Positions 37,564-46,937 of a DNA stretch of 64,000 bases are shown one piece after another. The position numbers and the translations under genes were made by a program. Each line of letters opens with the position of its first letter. The stretch's first letter is position 1. The notes beneath the pieces were generated by a model, which was not told where the DNA came from, did no database searches, and saw nothing but the letters and a program-made list of their open reading frames with translations. The DNA comes from Paraneptunicella aestuarii (lineage in GTDB: Bacteria > Pseudomonadota > Gammaproteobacteria > Enterobacterales > Alteromonadaceae). Where the stretch lies: assembly GCF_019900845.1 (NCBI RefSeq), contig NZ_CP074570.1:124001-188000 (forward strand), given 5' to 3'.

Positions 37564-38322
37564 TTATTTCACTAAAACGGGTAATAAGAGTTTTACCTCG
37601 CACCCTTGATATGGCGTGCTGGATATTTCAATTTTTCCACCGTGGATCAGCACAGCTTGTTCGGCTACGGTAAGACCCATTCCAACATGTTTAGCTGCTC
37701 GCTTCGAAGTGCTAAAGGGCGTGAAAAGGTTACTCATATCATCAGGCTCAATGCCAATTCCTTTGTCTGAAATAGTAATTTCCAGAATTAGATCATCAAT
37801 TGTTTGAACTTGAATATTGATTTCTTGTACAGAGGATTCTGCTTCTAGCAGGGATTCACTGGCATTTAATACCAGCGCTGTCAGTGCGCGTTTTAATATG
37901 CTTTCGTCGGCGTTGATGTTGAGTTGCTTATTATCCAGTTGTAATTTTATTTTCTGCTTTTCAGGCAGTGTTAAATTTAATTCGCTGATCCAGCGATTCA
38001 GAAATACGCTTAAATTAAAAATTTCACAGCGGCATTGGAAGCTATTTCCATAGTCTATTAAGTGTTGCGTAATACCCCGTCCGCGTTCCACATAGGTGAC
38101 AATTTTTTGTAGCACATTTTGCATGGATTCTGGAATGTCTGGTTGTAGTTGTGCCAACTCTGCCATGCCCAGTATGTAAGTGAACACGTTATTTATATCG
38201 TGAGATGTCCCTCTGGCTATCTTTTGAAGATAGCGATTCAGTCTTTCTTGCTCATCTTCTTTTCCTGCATGAGATTGCTCATTAGGGAAGTTATCACGTA
38301 AGTTACAAATGGATTTGTTCAT
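37564..38322 (-). CDS. cytosolic histidine kinase without sensor domain
   Basis: 252-aa kinase consisting only of a dimerisation/phospho-acceptor helix (GTSHDINNVFTYILGMAE, His41) and an HATPase domain (LNASES N-box, DKGIGI G1, MGLTV G2). No membrane segment or PAS domain. The HDINN box, not HEL/HDL, fits the NtrB/PAS-kinase type HDFNN group, as in the neighbouring hybrid kinase. It overlaps that gene by 4 bases (ATGA), so they are translated together. Confidence 0.85.
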   Translation of the reverse strand: MNKSICNLRDNFPNEQSHAGKEDEQERLNRYLQKIARGTSHDINNVFTYILGMAELAQLQPDIPESMQNVLQKIVTYVERGRGITQHLIDYGNSFQCRCEIFNLSVFLNRWISELNLTLPEKQKIKLQLDNKQLNINADESILKRALTALVLNASESLLEAESSVQEINIQVQTIDDLILEITISDKGIGIEPDDMSNLFTPFSTSKRAAKHVGMGLTVAEQAVLIHGGKIEISSTPYQGCEVKLLLPVLVK

Positions 38323-40622
38323 CGAAATAGCTCTGAAATAGATGCCCGCAATTTTTCTCGAGAGAAAGGTTTTTGCAAGATAGGGTAAGCGCTTAACTCC
38401 TGATTATCCGTACCTTGATAGCCACTCATGAGTAGTATCTTGGTGTCGGGAGCGTTTTCATTTACCTTTCTTACGACATCAATAGGTTGTTTTTCACCAG
38501 GCATCAGTATGTCTGAGAGAACCAGATCATATGTGTCTTGTTCCAGTCTGCTTAAGGCTTCCTGAGCATTGCTGCAACGAGTAACGTTATGACCATCACT
38601 TTCCAATAAAATTGAAGTGATCTTCAATAGTTCCTGCTCATCATCCAATAAGAGTATTTTCAAGGTTTTGGCATCTTTCTTTTGTGATTCGGATTTTGAG
38701 GGAGATTTCGATTCATCGGGCTCACATATTGGTAGCCACAAGTGAATTTCTGTGCCTGACTTGTCGCTGTCTAAGCCGATATAACCGCTGCTTTGTCGGA
38801 TAAAGTTGTAAACCATGCTTAACCCTAGCCCGGTGCCCTTTCCTAATGGCTTGGTGGTATAGAATGGAGTGAATATCTTATCCAGATTTTCTGGAGGAAT
38901 ACCTGAGCCTGTGTCTTTTACCTTTATGTGGCAATAGGTTGCATCAGGTAGTTCTTCCGGAAAGAAGCCCGCAGCGCAATTTAATACTGGCCTTGCCCTA
39001 TCTACGCTGATAGTGATCGAACCCCGGCCTTCAATCGCTTCTTTTGCATTGAGGGTTAAATTAATAATGCAATCTTCAAAATCGGATTTATTCAGGTTGC
39101 ACCAGATTGGCTCATCGATCATTTCAATATGACTATCTACGGTTTTAGCGAAAGACTTATCAAGCAATACAAGTGTTTCCTGTATGCAGGTTTGAATATG
39201 ATTAGGCGTTTTCTTGACCTTTCGCGATTTGGAAAATTTGAGTAGTTTTTGCGTAAGATCGGCTGCTCTTTCAATAGCGTGAAAGGTATTATCAATGTTT
39301 TCTTTGCCTGCATTAGCGCAAGCATATTTGGAGTTGAGATGTTCAAGATTGGAACGTGCAATACCCAATACATTGTTAAAATCATGGGCAATACCCCCCA
39401 TCATGACATTTAACGATTCCAGATGGCTTGCTTGGCGCATGAGTTCCGTACTGCGCTTGTTCTGGGTGATATCTGTTTGAATACCCAGATAACTGGTTAC
39501 TCGATTTTTGCTGTCAAAAATGGGCGCGATAGACAGCCGTATCCAGTATTTTTCCCCTTTCTTGTTGTAGTTAAGAATATCGCAATCGACGGTTTGGTTA
39601 TTCGCCAGACGGCTACGCATATAGCTTTTCGATTCTTCGCTGGTTTCTTCGCCATGGAGCATTTGCGAAGGGTATAAACCCACAGCTTCTTCCTGTGTAT
39701 AGCCCGTTAATTTTTCAAACCCTTCATTCACCCAGACAATACGCTTTTCGCGATCACAAACCAGTACGCTAATACCGGCATGTTTAACGATGTGCGACAA
39801 ATATTTCAGTTCTTCTTCTGTTGAAACCTGTAACGATACGTCCTGAAAAGTACCAACAATGGCGATAGGAGTTTGGTTGGCGCTGTATTCTACGTAGCCG
39901 CGAGCTTGAATATGCTTCAATTTGTTAGCTGGAGTGACCAGACGAAATTGCAGGAAAAACGGTTTATTTTCACGAATTGCCTGCTTTAATGTCAGCCTGA
40001 CTTTTTCTCTGTCGTCTTCATGATAAAGTGCCAGACACTTGTCCCAACTTGGTGCTTCATCTGAAATAGGCAAATCATGAATATTGAAAACTTGTTCGGA
40101 CCAGGTGACCTTTCTTGAATCAAGTTCGACACGCCAATAGCCAATACCCGTGAGTTTTTCTGACAAATAGATATAGTCGGCATCCATATCTGTACAACTG
40201 GGTGTTGAGGCTGGGCTGTTTTTGACATTACTGGTCAGCGTTGCAGTTGCATAAATTTTTCCCGCATTATGATCGCTAACAAATATCCAGCTCAGTTCCT
40301 TATATTCCCCTGTGGATGTTTTGATACGATTGACCAATGCATTCTTTTTGCCGTGTTGAGCTGAAATATTAATGAGTACATTTGTGGTGGCATCAAGATC
40401 TTCAGGATGAACAAAGTAATTGAAGGGCTTACTCATCATGTCATGGGCATTGTATTCAAACAGATGAAGCCCAGTTTCATTCACAAATTCAAATTCTCCA
40501 TTTAAATTGCAAATGCATAACACATTGCTGGAATTATTTACTAACGCCGTTAATGCAGCACAGGAAGGAGGAGCTGAATTTTCCAGACTTGTAACCGTAT
40601 TGATTCTGTTAAATGGTGCCAT
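38319..40622 (-). CDS. hybrid histidine kinase, three PAS domains and receiver
   Basis: 767-aa soluble hybrid kinase. Three PAS domains (about residues 25-130, 155-270 and 275-395, the last with PAC), HisKA with GGIAHDFNNVLGIARSNLEH (His413), HATPase (N-box NLTLNAKEAI, G1 DTGSGI, G2 GKGTGLGLSM), then a receiver from about 655 with DDEQ, Asp704 (LVLSDILMPG) and KPFS. No membrane segment, so it should sense an intracellular signal (redox, oxygen or ligand). Promoter side is the 280-bp gap before phoD-like. Confidence 0.9.
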   Translation of the reverse strand: MAPFNRINTVTSLENSAPPSCAALTALVNNSSNVLCICNLNGEFEFVNETGLHLFEYNAHDMMSKPFNYFVHPEDLDATTNVLINISAQHGKKNALVNRIKTSTGEYKELSWIFVSDHNAGKIYATATLTSNVKNSPASTPSCTDMDADYIYLSEKLTGIGYWRVELDSRKVTWSEQVFNIHDLPISDEAPSWDKCLALYHEDDREKVRLTLKQAIRENKPFFLQFRLVTPANKLKHIQARGYVEYSANQTPIAIVGTFQDVSLQVSTEEELKYLSHIVKHAGISVLVCDREKRIVWVNEGFEKLTGYTQEEAVGLYPSQMLHGEETSEESKSYMRSRLANNQTVDCDILNYNKKGEKYWIRLSIAPIFDSKNRVTSYLGIQTDITQNKRSTELMRQASHLESLNVMMGGIAHDFNNVLGIARSNLEHLNSKYACANAGKENIDNTFHAIERAADLTQKLLKFSKSRKVKKTPNHIQTCIQETLVLLDKSFAKTVDSHIEMIDEPIWCNLNKSDFEDCIINLTLNAKEAIEGRGSITISVDRARPVLNCAAGFFPEELPDATYCHIKVKDTGSGIPPENLDKIFTPFYTTKPLGKGTGLGLSMVYNFIRQSSGYIGLDSDKSGTEIHLWLPICEPDESKSPSKSESQKKDAKTLKILLLDDEQELLKITSILLESDGHNVTRCSNAQEALSRLEQDTYDLVLSDILMPGEKQPIDVVRKVNENAPDTKILLMSGYQGTDNQELSAYPILQKPFSREKLRASISELFR

Positions 40623-40902
40623 AGACCTACTACTTAAATATCAGCGCTAAACTCGCCCTATAACTTAAATGTTTAGTTCAGACGTTTGTGACTGTCTAAT
40701 ATTTATCTTTTCATGGTAAATAAATGATCCAGAAAAAGAGTAACTTAAAGGGCTTTTTGCTGCTCTGAAGGATGATAAATCGTGATTTTTCTATACGATA
40801 TACTGCGACATATCTAAATTTAGAAACTCAGTATTTCAGCAAGCGCATGAATGTATTTCTGCAGTGTTTCAGACAGAAAGTGGGTGGATGAGACAATCCT
40901 GG

Positions 40903-42807
40903 TCAGGAGAAATCTACGTCAGTACCATCGTGGCACAGTAGTTTTACTTCTGCTTTAGAAGTGTCTGGGGTGAGTTGGATCAGGCCAATCGCACTCTTGT
41001 TAACCAGCGTTTGTAGTTTGTGTCCTTTGGGATGCCTTGCTCTAATCGACATTTTTCGGCGTCGAGTAAACCAGTTAAGTACCGACATTCTGCCGTAAAA
41101 CCAGCGATTAAGTTTTTCCATGATACGCAACAGCTTTTCAGGAAAGCTGTTTTTAATGCCGCTACAGGTGATTTGTTGAATGCGTGGCGCACCCTGTTTA
41201 AAACGCAGTTTTACATCGTAAACAAAAGAATAATGCACATCGCCCGACAGGATAATGATGTCGTTGGGGCTTTTCTTGTGCTGAAAAATACTCAAGATGA
41301 CCGACGCCGTGCCTTTGTGAGCCATCCAGTTTTCGGCATCAACCACAAGAGCACCACCAAAGAACGTGAAAATGCGCTGTATTACTTCAATCACCTTCAC
41401 ACCAAAAATAGGTGCGGCTGACACAATGATCACCTTGGGTTCGTTAATAATGGTTTGTTGCAAATGGTTGAGCGACTCCCAATCCATTAAACCGGAAGGT
41501 TGCGACATGCTATCTTCCGAGCGCCAACGGTGAGTGCGGGTGTCGAGTGCGATCAATTTAGGCGTGGTATCCAGTTCAAATTGCCAGTCGTCCCAGTCGA
41601 GTAAAGTCGAAATCAGTTCATCATGGCCTTGTAAGCTTGTTTCAGTGAACCAATTTGCATGATCACGGAATAAGGGCGCAAAACATTTGGGATTGTTGCC
41701 CAAGCCTTGAAAGATCAGATAGCCAAGCAAGGCGTTACCGATAATACGGCGAGAATAAGGATTGTTATAGGCCGCTTCTTCCCAACCTCGGGTCAGATTC
41801 CAGTCGTCGGTGACATCATGATCATCGAAGATCATATACACGGGTAAGTGAGCGAAAACTCGTTGTGCATGGGGTAAATCGTCGCGAAATTCTTCGATAT
41901 GTTGCTTTTCTTTCGCATAAAGTTCCTGATATTTTTCAGGCACATTATGTTTGTCTAAATCGACAAAGCGCCACAACACTGGCGACCAGGTCAGCATATA
42001 CATGGCAAAGACTTCTGCGCTGGTAATCAAGTGATTTTTGGCATGAGCTGAAGTAAAGATAGGCTTGCGTTTGCCTTTAAAAAAGCGCTTTTCAACCACT
42101 TCATTGTAATCTTCATCAGGGAGCAGTTCCGCTCGCTGATAGTAATTAAAAGGGTGCGCCATCAGCTCATCGGTATTGTTAACCAATGCGCCTTCCAGTT
42201 CTTCCGGAAACAATCCCAAGAGCGGGATAATCTGGTGAATGGCAACCAACAAAGGCCCTGCCACATCGTCGGCGTATATTTGATCGCCAGCCATCATCAT
42301 CAACGCTGGGCGTGCATAATCGTCGCTATGGGATGCAATTAATTCATCCACGCGAACCAAGGCATCTTTGCTGGAAAAGTGAGGTTTACGACAAGAACCA
42401 TGCAGTAAACTGTCGATATGATCTTTAAACACCACTTTGGGACGAGCTTCGTCGTTATAAACCAGATGGTGTAAGCGCTCTTTAAGTGGGGTTTTGTCGT
42501 CGTCGATTAAGACATCATATTCGAGTTCACAGAGCTGTTTGATTGGCCGCTCGAAATTGATGTGTAGCAAGCGAACAAAGGCATGTTCGCCTATTTGAAT
42601 TTGCTGGCAATCACTGAGATGATCGTCTGACTGAGAACTCACTAGCGTTTGTTCGTACTCTTCGCCAGTGTTACGGAATGTCACATTCAGTGTGAGCTTG
42701 CAAGGTTTGGACGTGACTAACCAAATCACCATTTCTGATGTGGTAAGGCGGCGCACCATGGGGCCGCAAATGATATCGGGAAGTGTTGGTGATTGGCTCA
42801 CATCCAT
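40903..42807 (-). CDS. PhoD-like metallophosphatase
   Basis: 634-aa protein of the PhoD/PhoD-like (Pfam PhoD_2-type) calcineurin superfamily. Metal-site motifs: HGSCRKPHF, GDQIYADD, FDDHDVTDDWN and LSGDVHYSFVYDV. No signal peptide or Tat motif, unlike secreted Bacillus PhoD, so it may be cytosolic or act at the inner face; the substrate is unknown. ATG 42807 is used; a TTG at 42813 is the other option. Follows the DUF2252 gene by 65 bp on the same strand. Confidence 0.88.
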   Translation of the reverse strand: MDVSQSPTLPDIICGPMVRRLTTSEMVIWLVTSKPCKLTLNVTFRNTGEEYEQTLVSSQSDDHLSDCQQIQIGEHAFVRLLHINFERPIKQLCELEYDVLIDDDKTPLKERLHHLVYNDEARPKVVFKDHIDSLLHGSCRKPHFSSKDALVRVDELIASHSDDYARPALMMMAGDQIYADDVAGPLLVAIHQIIPLLGLFPEELEGALVNNTDELMAHPFNYYQRAELLPDEDYNEVVEKRFFKGKRKPIFTSAHAKNHLITSAEVFAMYMLTWSPVLWRFVDLDKHNVPEKYQELYAKEKQHIEEFRDDLPHAQRVFAHLPVYMIFDDHDVTDDWNLTRGWEEAAYNNPYSRRIIGNALLGYLIFQGLGNNPKCFAPLFRDHANWFTETSLQGHDELISTLLDWDDWQFELDTTPKLIALDTRTHRWRSEDSMSQPSGLMDWESLNHLQQTIINEPKVIIVSAAPIFGVKVIEVIQRIFTFFGGALVVDAENWMAHKGTASVILSIFQHKKSPNDIIILSGDVHYSFVYDVKLRFKQGAPRIQQITCSGIKNSFPEKLLRIMEKLNRWFYGRMSVLNWFTRRRKMSIRARHPKGHKLQTLVNKSAIGLIQLTPDTSKAEVKLLCHDGTDVDFS

Positions 42808-42872
42808 CGTCAAAACAAATTCCTGTTCCGTATAGAGCGCTAGCTCTTGTGTTAGTCGTACTTATCTATTAG

Positions 42873-44216
42873 TTATCTGTCAGCAATAATTTGCTTTAAT
42901 AATGCGCAATCTTGTACACATTGTGCTGCATATGTCTTGGCTAAAGACACTAAGTGATCTTGATGCAGAGGTAAAGTGTTTACCACGGATTGTTCAAACC
43001 GGGTCGAGCGACGATCACCACGACAATGAGCTAAGGCCAAGGCTTCACCACAGGTTCGGGCATAACTAGCCAATCCGGGTTCTTCACCTGTTTTGGCAAG
43101 GCCAATATGCTCAGGCTTGATGCCGACTTTCGCGTGATGACGAGAACGGACTAACCAGTGTTTGCCTTGCCACATGATATCGTCTAACACCAGATCGGGA
43201 CGGCGTTGCATTCGCTGTTGGCACATTACCGTTAAGTGCGCCGGATTCAGCCTGTTTGCCGGACTGCATAGTGGGCTGTCATCAGCAAAATGCTGCGCAG
43301 GCGCTGCCACGCGTTGCTGCTTAATTTCAACAATATGGCATAGAGGTAGATCTTCAATACCCGCATAATCTTGTGGGCCAACCAGCAAATAATATCGCCC
43401 CATATTCACAGAACCCGTTCCTGCACCAAGGCGTTCTGATACATCCAAAATAGCGTCGTCCACATAGGGACTAAAGGTATGAATAATCTCGTTTTTTAAT
43501 TCGTCTGAAACGGGCTTTAATTTAGCGGAAGGTTGGTTAAAAACCGGAAAGGTTTCCATATTACGAATAGCTTTAGCCAAGGCGCTTTTGGATGTGAAAT
43601 TCTTGCCACCTGCCGCTCGTTTTCGGGCTTTTTCGGCGAATTTACGCAGCACATGGCCTTTGGGGAAATCCATCAATACACGCTGACGTCCGCTTGGGTC
43701 AGCAATCAATAAATCACAGGTGCAAATATAAGCATCAAGAAAGCCTTCCTGAGCTTCGTCGAGCTCTTCGTTGTTTGCGGCGATGAAGTCATCCAGTGAT
43801 TCCAGCTCATCAGTAACATACTCACCAGCTAACAAGCCCTGACAATAATCCACAGTTAAATGTAGGCTGACCAAAAAGCGCAGTAAATCCCAACTGGCAT
43901 TGCCGACACAAGCATCATCAAAATCATTGGGCGCAAACACCACATTGTCGCCGTGAGAACCTTCCTCGGTGAAGAAACCAAAATTGGAAATATGGCAGTC
44001 GCCCACAATACAGGTACGCAAGTGCTTGCTATTCAGGGATTCAGGTAAAGATACAAAGCCAGAACGTAAATCGGCATACATCAAACTGGCAGAACCGCGC
44101 ATAAAACGAAAAGGATTCGTCGCCATCAGCTTATGCTTGGCTAAAGGCGTATCGCTGGTGGGACTCACCTTGTCGATACTCGTTAGTTCATCGCAGATTG
44201 TCTGGTGTCTTTGCAT
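42873..44216 (-). CDS. DUF2252 protein (kinase-like fold)
   Basis: 447-aa DUF2252 protein. The conserved segment TCIVGDCHISNFGFF with NDFDDACVGNASWDLLRF recalls the catalytic loop and DFD of aminoglycoside phosphotransferase-like kinases (GDxHxxN...D-F-D), and the N-terminus has the usual NPFRFMRGSA. Function is unknown. It starts 43 bp after the NACHT-LRR stop and is followed by phoD-like, so it may be co-transcribed with either group. Confidence 0.85.
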   Translation of the reverse strand: MQRHQTICDELTSIDKVSPTSDTPLAKHKLMATNPFRFMRGSASLMYADLRSGFVSLPESLNSKHLRTCIVGDCHISNFGFFTEEGSHGDNVVFAPNDFDDACVGNASWDLLRFLVSLHLTVDYCQGLLAGEYVTDELESLDDFIAANNEELDEAQEGFLDAYICTCDLLIADPSGRQRVLMDFPKGHVLRKFAEKARKRAAGGKNFTSKSALAKAIRNMETFPVFNQPSAKLKPVSDELKNEIIHTFSPYVDDAILDVSERLGAGTGSVNMGRYYLLVGPQDYAGIEDLPLCHIVEIKQQRVAAPAQHFADDSPLCSPANRLNPAHLTVMCQQRMQRRPDLVLDDIMWQGKHWLVRSRHHAKVGIKPEHIGLAKTGEEPGLASYARTCGEALALAHCRGDRRSTRFEQSVVNTLPLHQDHLVSLAKTYAAQCVQDCALLKQIIADR

Positions 44217-44259
44217 TCTTTTTGTTGTTTCATTTTCAGGAAAAGTTAAGCATTTTTTA

Positions 44260-46920
44260 TTAATTGGTATAAATACGTAGGTTTTTGTTTGTCTTTTTCA
44301 AAGAATCAATATCAAGCGTGTTATATTGCTCTTCATCTAGTGTTAGTTGGCCTAATTGATTAAGCTTTAAAAGTGGTTTTATGTTTTTAATTGGGTTTCC
44401 GTTGATTCTTAAGAATTGTAATTCTTTTAATAAGGAAAGCGGTGTTAAATCTTCTATCTGATTATTGTCAAGGTTTAAAAAGAATACGCTTTTAAGAGAT
44501 GATATAGCCGATAGGTCTTGAATTTTATTGTTTTGAAGTTCGAGCATTCTTAATTTTCTCAAAGGCTTAATAAAATCAATGTTTTTAATCTTTTGACTAA
44601 ATACAGAAAGCACTTCTAATGATTTTAAGTTGGAAATAGGTGTGAAGTCCTCAACATGATTACTTCCAATCTCTAGCCGCTCAAGTGATCTGATATTACA
44701 AATAGGTGAAATATCATCAATATCATTGTTTCGTAATATTAACGTTTCGAGGTTTTTATGCTTGGAGAGACCTGCAAAGTGACTAGTATCTTTTAGATTA
44801 CAATTACTTAAATCGAGCACAGTCAATGTTGGTAGTGCGAGTAGTTTGTCAAAATGCTCAGGTTTGAAAGCACTGCCTAACTTCAATATTTTAATCTCAG
44901 CATCAAGCATATAATCGGTTGAATTAAAGTTAGATGTCCAAAGACATCTTGTATAACTTAAAATATTTGATTCATGATAGAAATCAGGGATGAAAGATAA
45001 TTTTTTCCAACACTCTTGAATTGATTTGCTTCTGTCTGAAAGTTTAAATTTTAGAGTGGGGTTCATTATTACTTTAACGTGTAATAAATCCCTGGTGTGA
45101 ATGTTTTTCTCTTTAGCAATATCCGCAAAAAGAACGTCCTTCATTTTGGCTTGTTGAGTGCGAGAAGATTCCTCAAAAGCTAATTGCCAAACTTCTATCC
45201 AGCTTTCTTCGTTCGTACTTTTCTGAAATGTCTCAATATGTTCATCTTTCCATTCATTCCATTGCTGGCTTAAATAGTGTCCAGCAAAGTATTCTTGAAA
45301 TGAGAGGTGACTAAAAGAAAAGAACTCTTCAGTTTTATTGGTTTCGGGATTTAGCTGTTGTCCTTTAGGGATTAAAAAACCTGTCCGTTTCTTTAAAAAA
45401 GTAATGAGTTTTTTTGCTTCGTCTATAGCTTCTTGTGGTAATCCATTGCCTTCGCATGAGTCACAAATTAAGTCTGCTAATTGACTAGCAAAAAAGGATA
45501 AAAGTTCGCTGTACCAAACAGTAATTAAGCGTTGCTGAAAGCCTGTTGTATAGTGTGTTGAGATATTTCCGTTTGAGTCTTCAATTTGAAACTCTTCCTC
45601 TACAACGTCGAATTGAGGATCCTTTTCTGCAGTCATAAGAGATTGACTTACAATCTCTCCACACTGCATTTGCCAAGCCAGCTTGCCCAGCCAAAGCTTG
45701 ATATCGTCAAAATCATAGGCCATTTTGTCTGGTGTAAAACCGATATCTGTTTTTCTGGCACGATCCAGTGCTACCAAGTAAGTAGCTACAATGCGTTGAT
45801 ATAATTCGGCTCTACCATTAGGTAGTTGTCCTACCCGCCATTGAATAAAACAGATCATGGTCAGTAATACAGGATTACGGCTTAGCGCATCCAAATAAGG
45901 CGTTTCTGCACAAGTGTTACGCAAGGTTTCCGAAAAGGTTCTGGCATCGCTTTTCTTCGGTAAATATTGCTTAGTCCAGTTTTCTACATAGACATCTCGT
46001 CGGTTTTGATCAAATGGCGCGAGATAAAACTGTGGGTAAAGACTTTTTGTATGATAGTCAGTTATTCCCTCGTTAATTTTCGATGCTAGAGATTCTGAAT
46101 CATCAGCATTTTCTGATAATTGGGTATTCTCAGATTTACTTTCTTCATCTTCAATATTTTTACGTAACTTTAAAAGCTGCCAAAAATCATAGCTATCAAA
46201 ACCTACCACGCGCGCTGTCAGGATCAGGCGGACGCCAGGATATTCTGTTAAAAAGGTTTTTAGTTGCGATGATAACCAGCGCGATTTTTCGGTTGAGATT
46301 TCATCAATGCCATCGACGAGTAGAATGGCTTGCCCGGTTTTAAATGTGTCAAGCAATGTGCTATTAGCTTCACTTTCTTTAAGAGGTTCACCGATAGACC
46401 CCATGCTATTAATGATAGTGTCCAGAAAGTTGCTGTCTTCAGTATTCTTTTTACCTGCAAAGGGCAGCTTTCTTGCGGTAATGACGACAGGTAGTAATTC
46501 GCCCAGCCAACGTTTGGCGGTATTTTCACTGGTGTGAGACAGTGACAGAGACAGCCATTGAATAAAGGTTGATTTACCAATGCCGGGGTCGCCTAGCAGC
46601 GTGACACGAGGGTTTTCCTGAATCACTTTAGACAAATCGTTTAACTGTTCTCTATCTTCGCCTTTTTTCAGTTTGATAATTTCATCGGGGTCTATGCGTT
46701 TTTCCGATGCAGCGGGGAAGACATACAAGGAATCAAGCGTGATTTTATTGGATGAACCCGTGTATTCCTGATCATCCATAGCCAAGCCCTGGTTATCCAG
46801 AAAACGAGTGTCTTGACGTAATAGTTCCAGATAGCGACGTAACGGAGAGCTGTGTAACTTGATAAATTGTTTGCTATCAGGTTCAACAAATTGCGGTAAT
46901 GGGGTAAATGGTGCAGTCAT
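44260..46920 (-). CDS. NACHT NTPase with leucine-rich repeats
   Basis: 886-aa STAND-type protein. N-terminal region to about residue 95 is not recognised. The NACHT core has Walker A GDPGIGKST (110-118), Walker B ILLVDGIDEIS (199-209) with the NACHT-type extra acidic residues, the sensor segment LILTARVVGF (232-241) and the terminal FSFSHLSFQEYFAGHYL (534-550) that marks NACHT winged helices. About eight 22-residue SDS22/internalin-like LRRs follow (about 690-880; L-x2-L-x-L-x2-N-x-I-x-D-I-x-PL). No TIR, protease or nuclease domain is visible. The LRR part is visibly more AT-rich. 17 bp downstream of the KAP gene. Bacterial NACHT proteins are established anti-phage defenders; the role here is inferred. 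Confidence 0.9.
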   Translation of the reverse strand: MTAPFTPLPQFVEPDSKQFIKLHSSPLRRYLELLRQDTRFLDNQGLAMDDQEYTGSSNKITLDSLYVFPAASEKRIDPDEIIKLKKGEDREQLNDLSKVIQENPRVTLLGDPGIGKSTFIQWLSLSLSHTSENTAKRWLGELLPVVITARKLPFAGKKNTEDSNFLDTIINSMGSIGEPLKESEANSTLLDTFKTGQAILLVDGIDEISTEKSRWLSSQLKTFLTEYPGVRLILTARVVGFDSYDFWQLLKLRKNIEDEESKSENTQLSENADDSESLASKINEGITDYHTKSLYPQFYLAPFDQNRRDVYVENWTKQYLPKKSDARTFSETLRNTCAETPYLDALSRNPVLLTMICFIQWRVGQLPNGRAELYQRIVATYLVALDRARKTDIGFTPDKMAYDFDDIKLWLGKLAWQMQCGEIVSQSLMTAEKDPQFDVVEEEFQIEDSNGNISTHYTTGFQQRLITVWYSELLSFFASQLADLICDSCEGNGLPQEAIDEAKKLITFLKKRTGFLIPKGQQLNPETNKTEEFFSFSHLSFQEYFAGHYLSQQWNEWKDEHIETFQKSTNEESWIEVWQLAFEESSRTQQAKMKDVLFADIAKEKNIHTRDLLHVKVIMNPTLKFKLSDRSKSIQECWKKLSFIPDFYHESNILSYTRCLWTSNFNSTDYMLDAEIKILKLGSAFKPEHFDKLLALPTLTVLDLSNCNLKDTSHFAGLSKHKNLETLILRNNDIDDISPICNIRSLERLEIGSNHVEDFTPISNLKSLEVLSVFSQKIKNIDFIKPLRKLRMLELQNNKIQDLSAISSLKSVFFLNLDNNQIEDLTPLSLLKELQFLRINGNPIKNIKPLLKLNQLGQLTLDEEQYNTLDIDSLKKTNKNLRIYTN

Positions 46921-46937
46921 GATACGTCTTCTTGTTA

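Noticed and set aside
41020-41421. 133-aa ORF opposite the PhoD-like gene
   Set aside because: Antisense to a conserved metallophosphatase region, with no start signal or recognisable domain.
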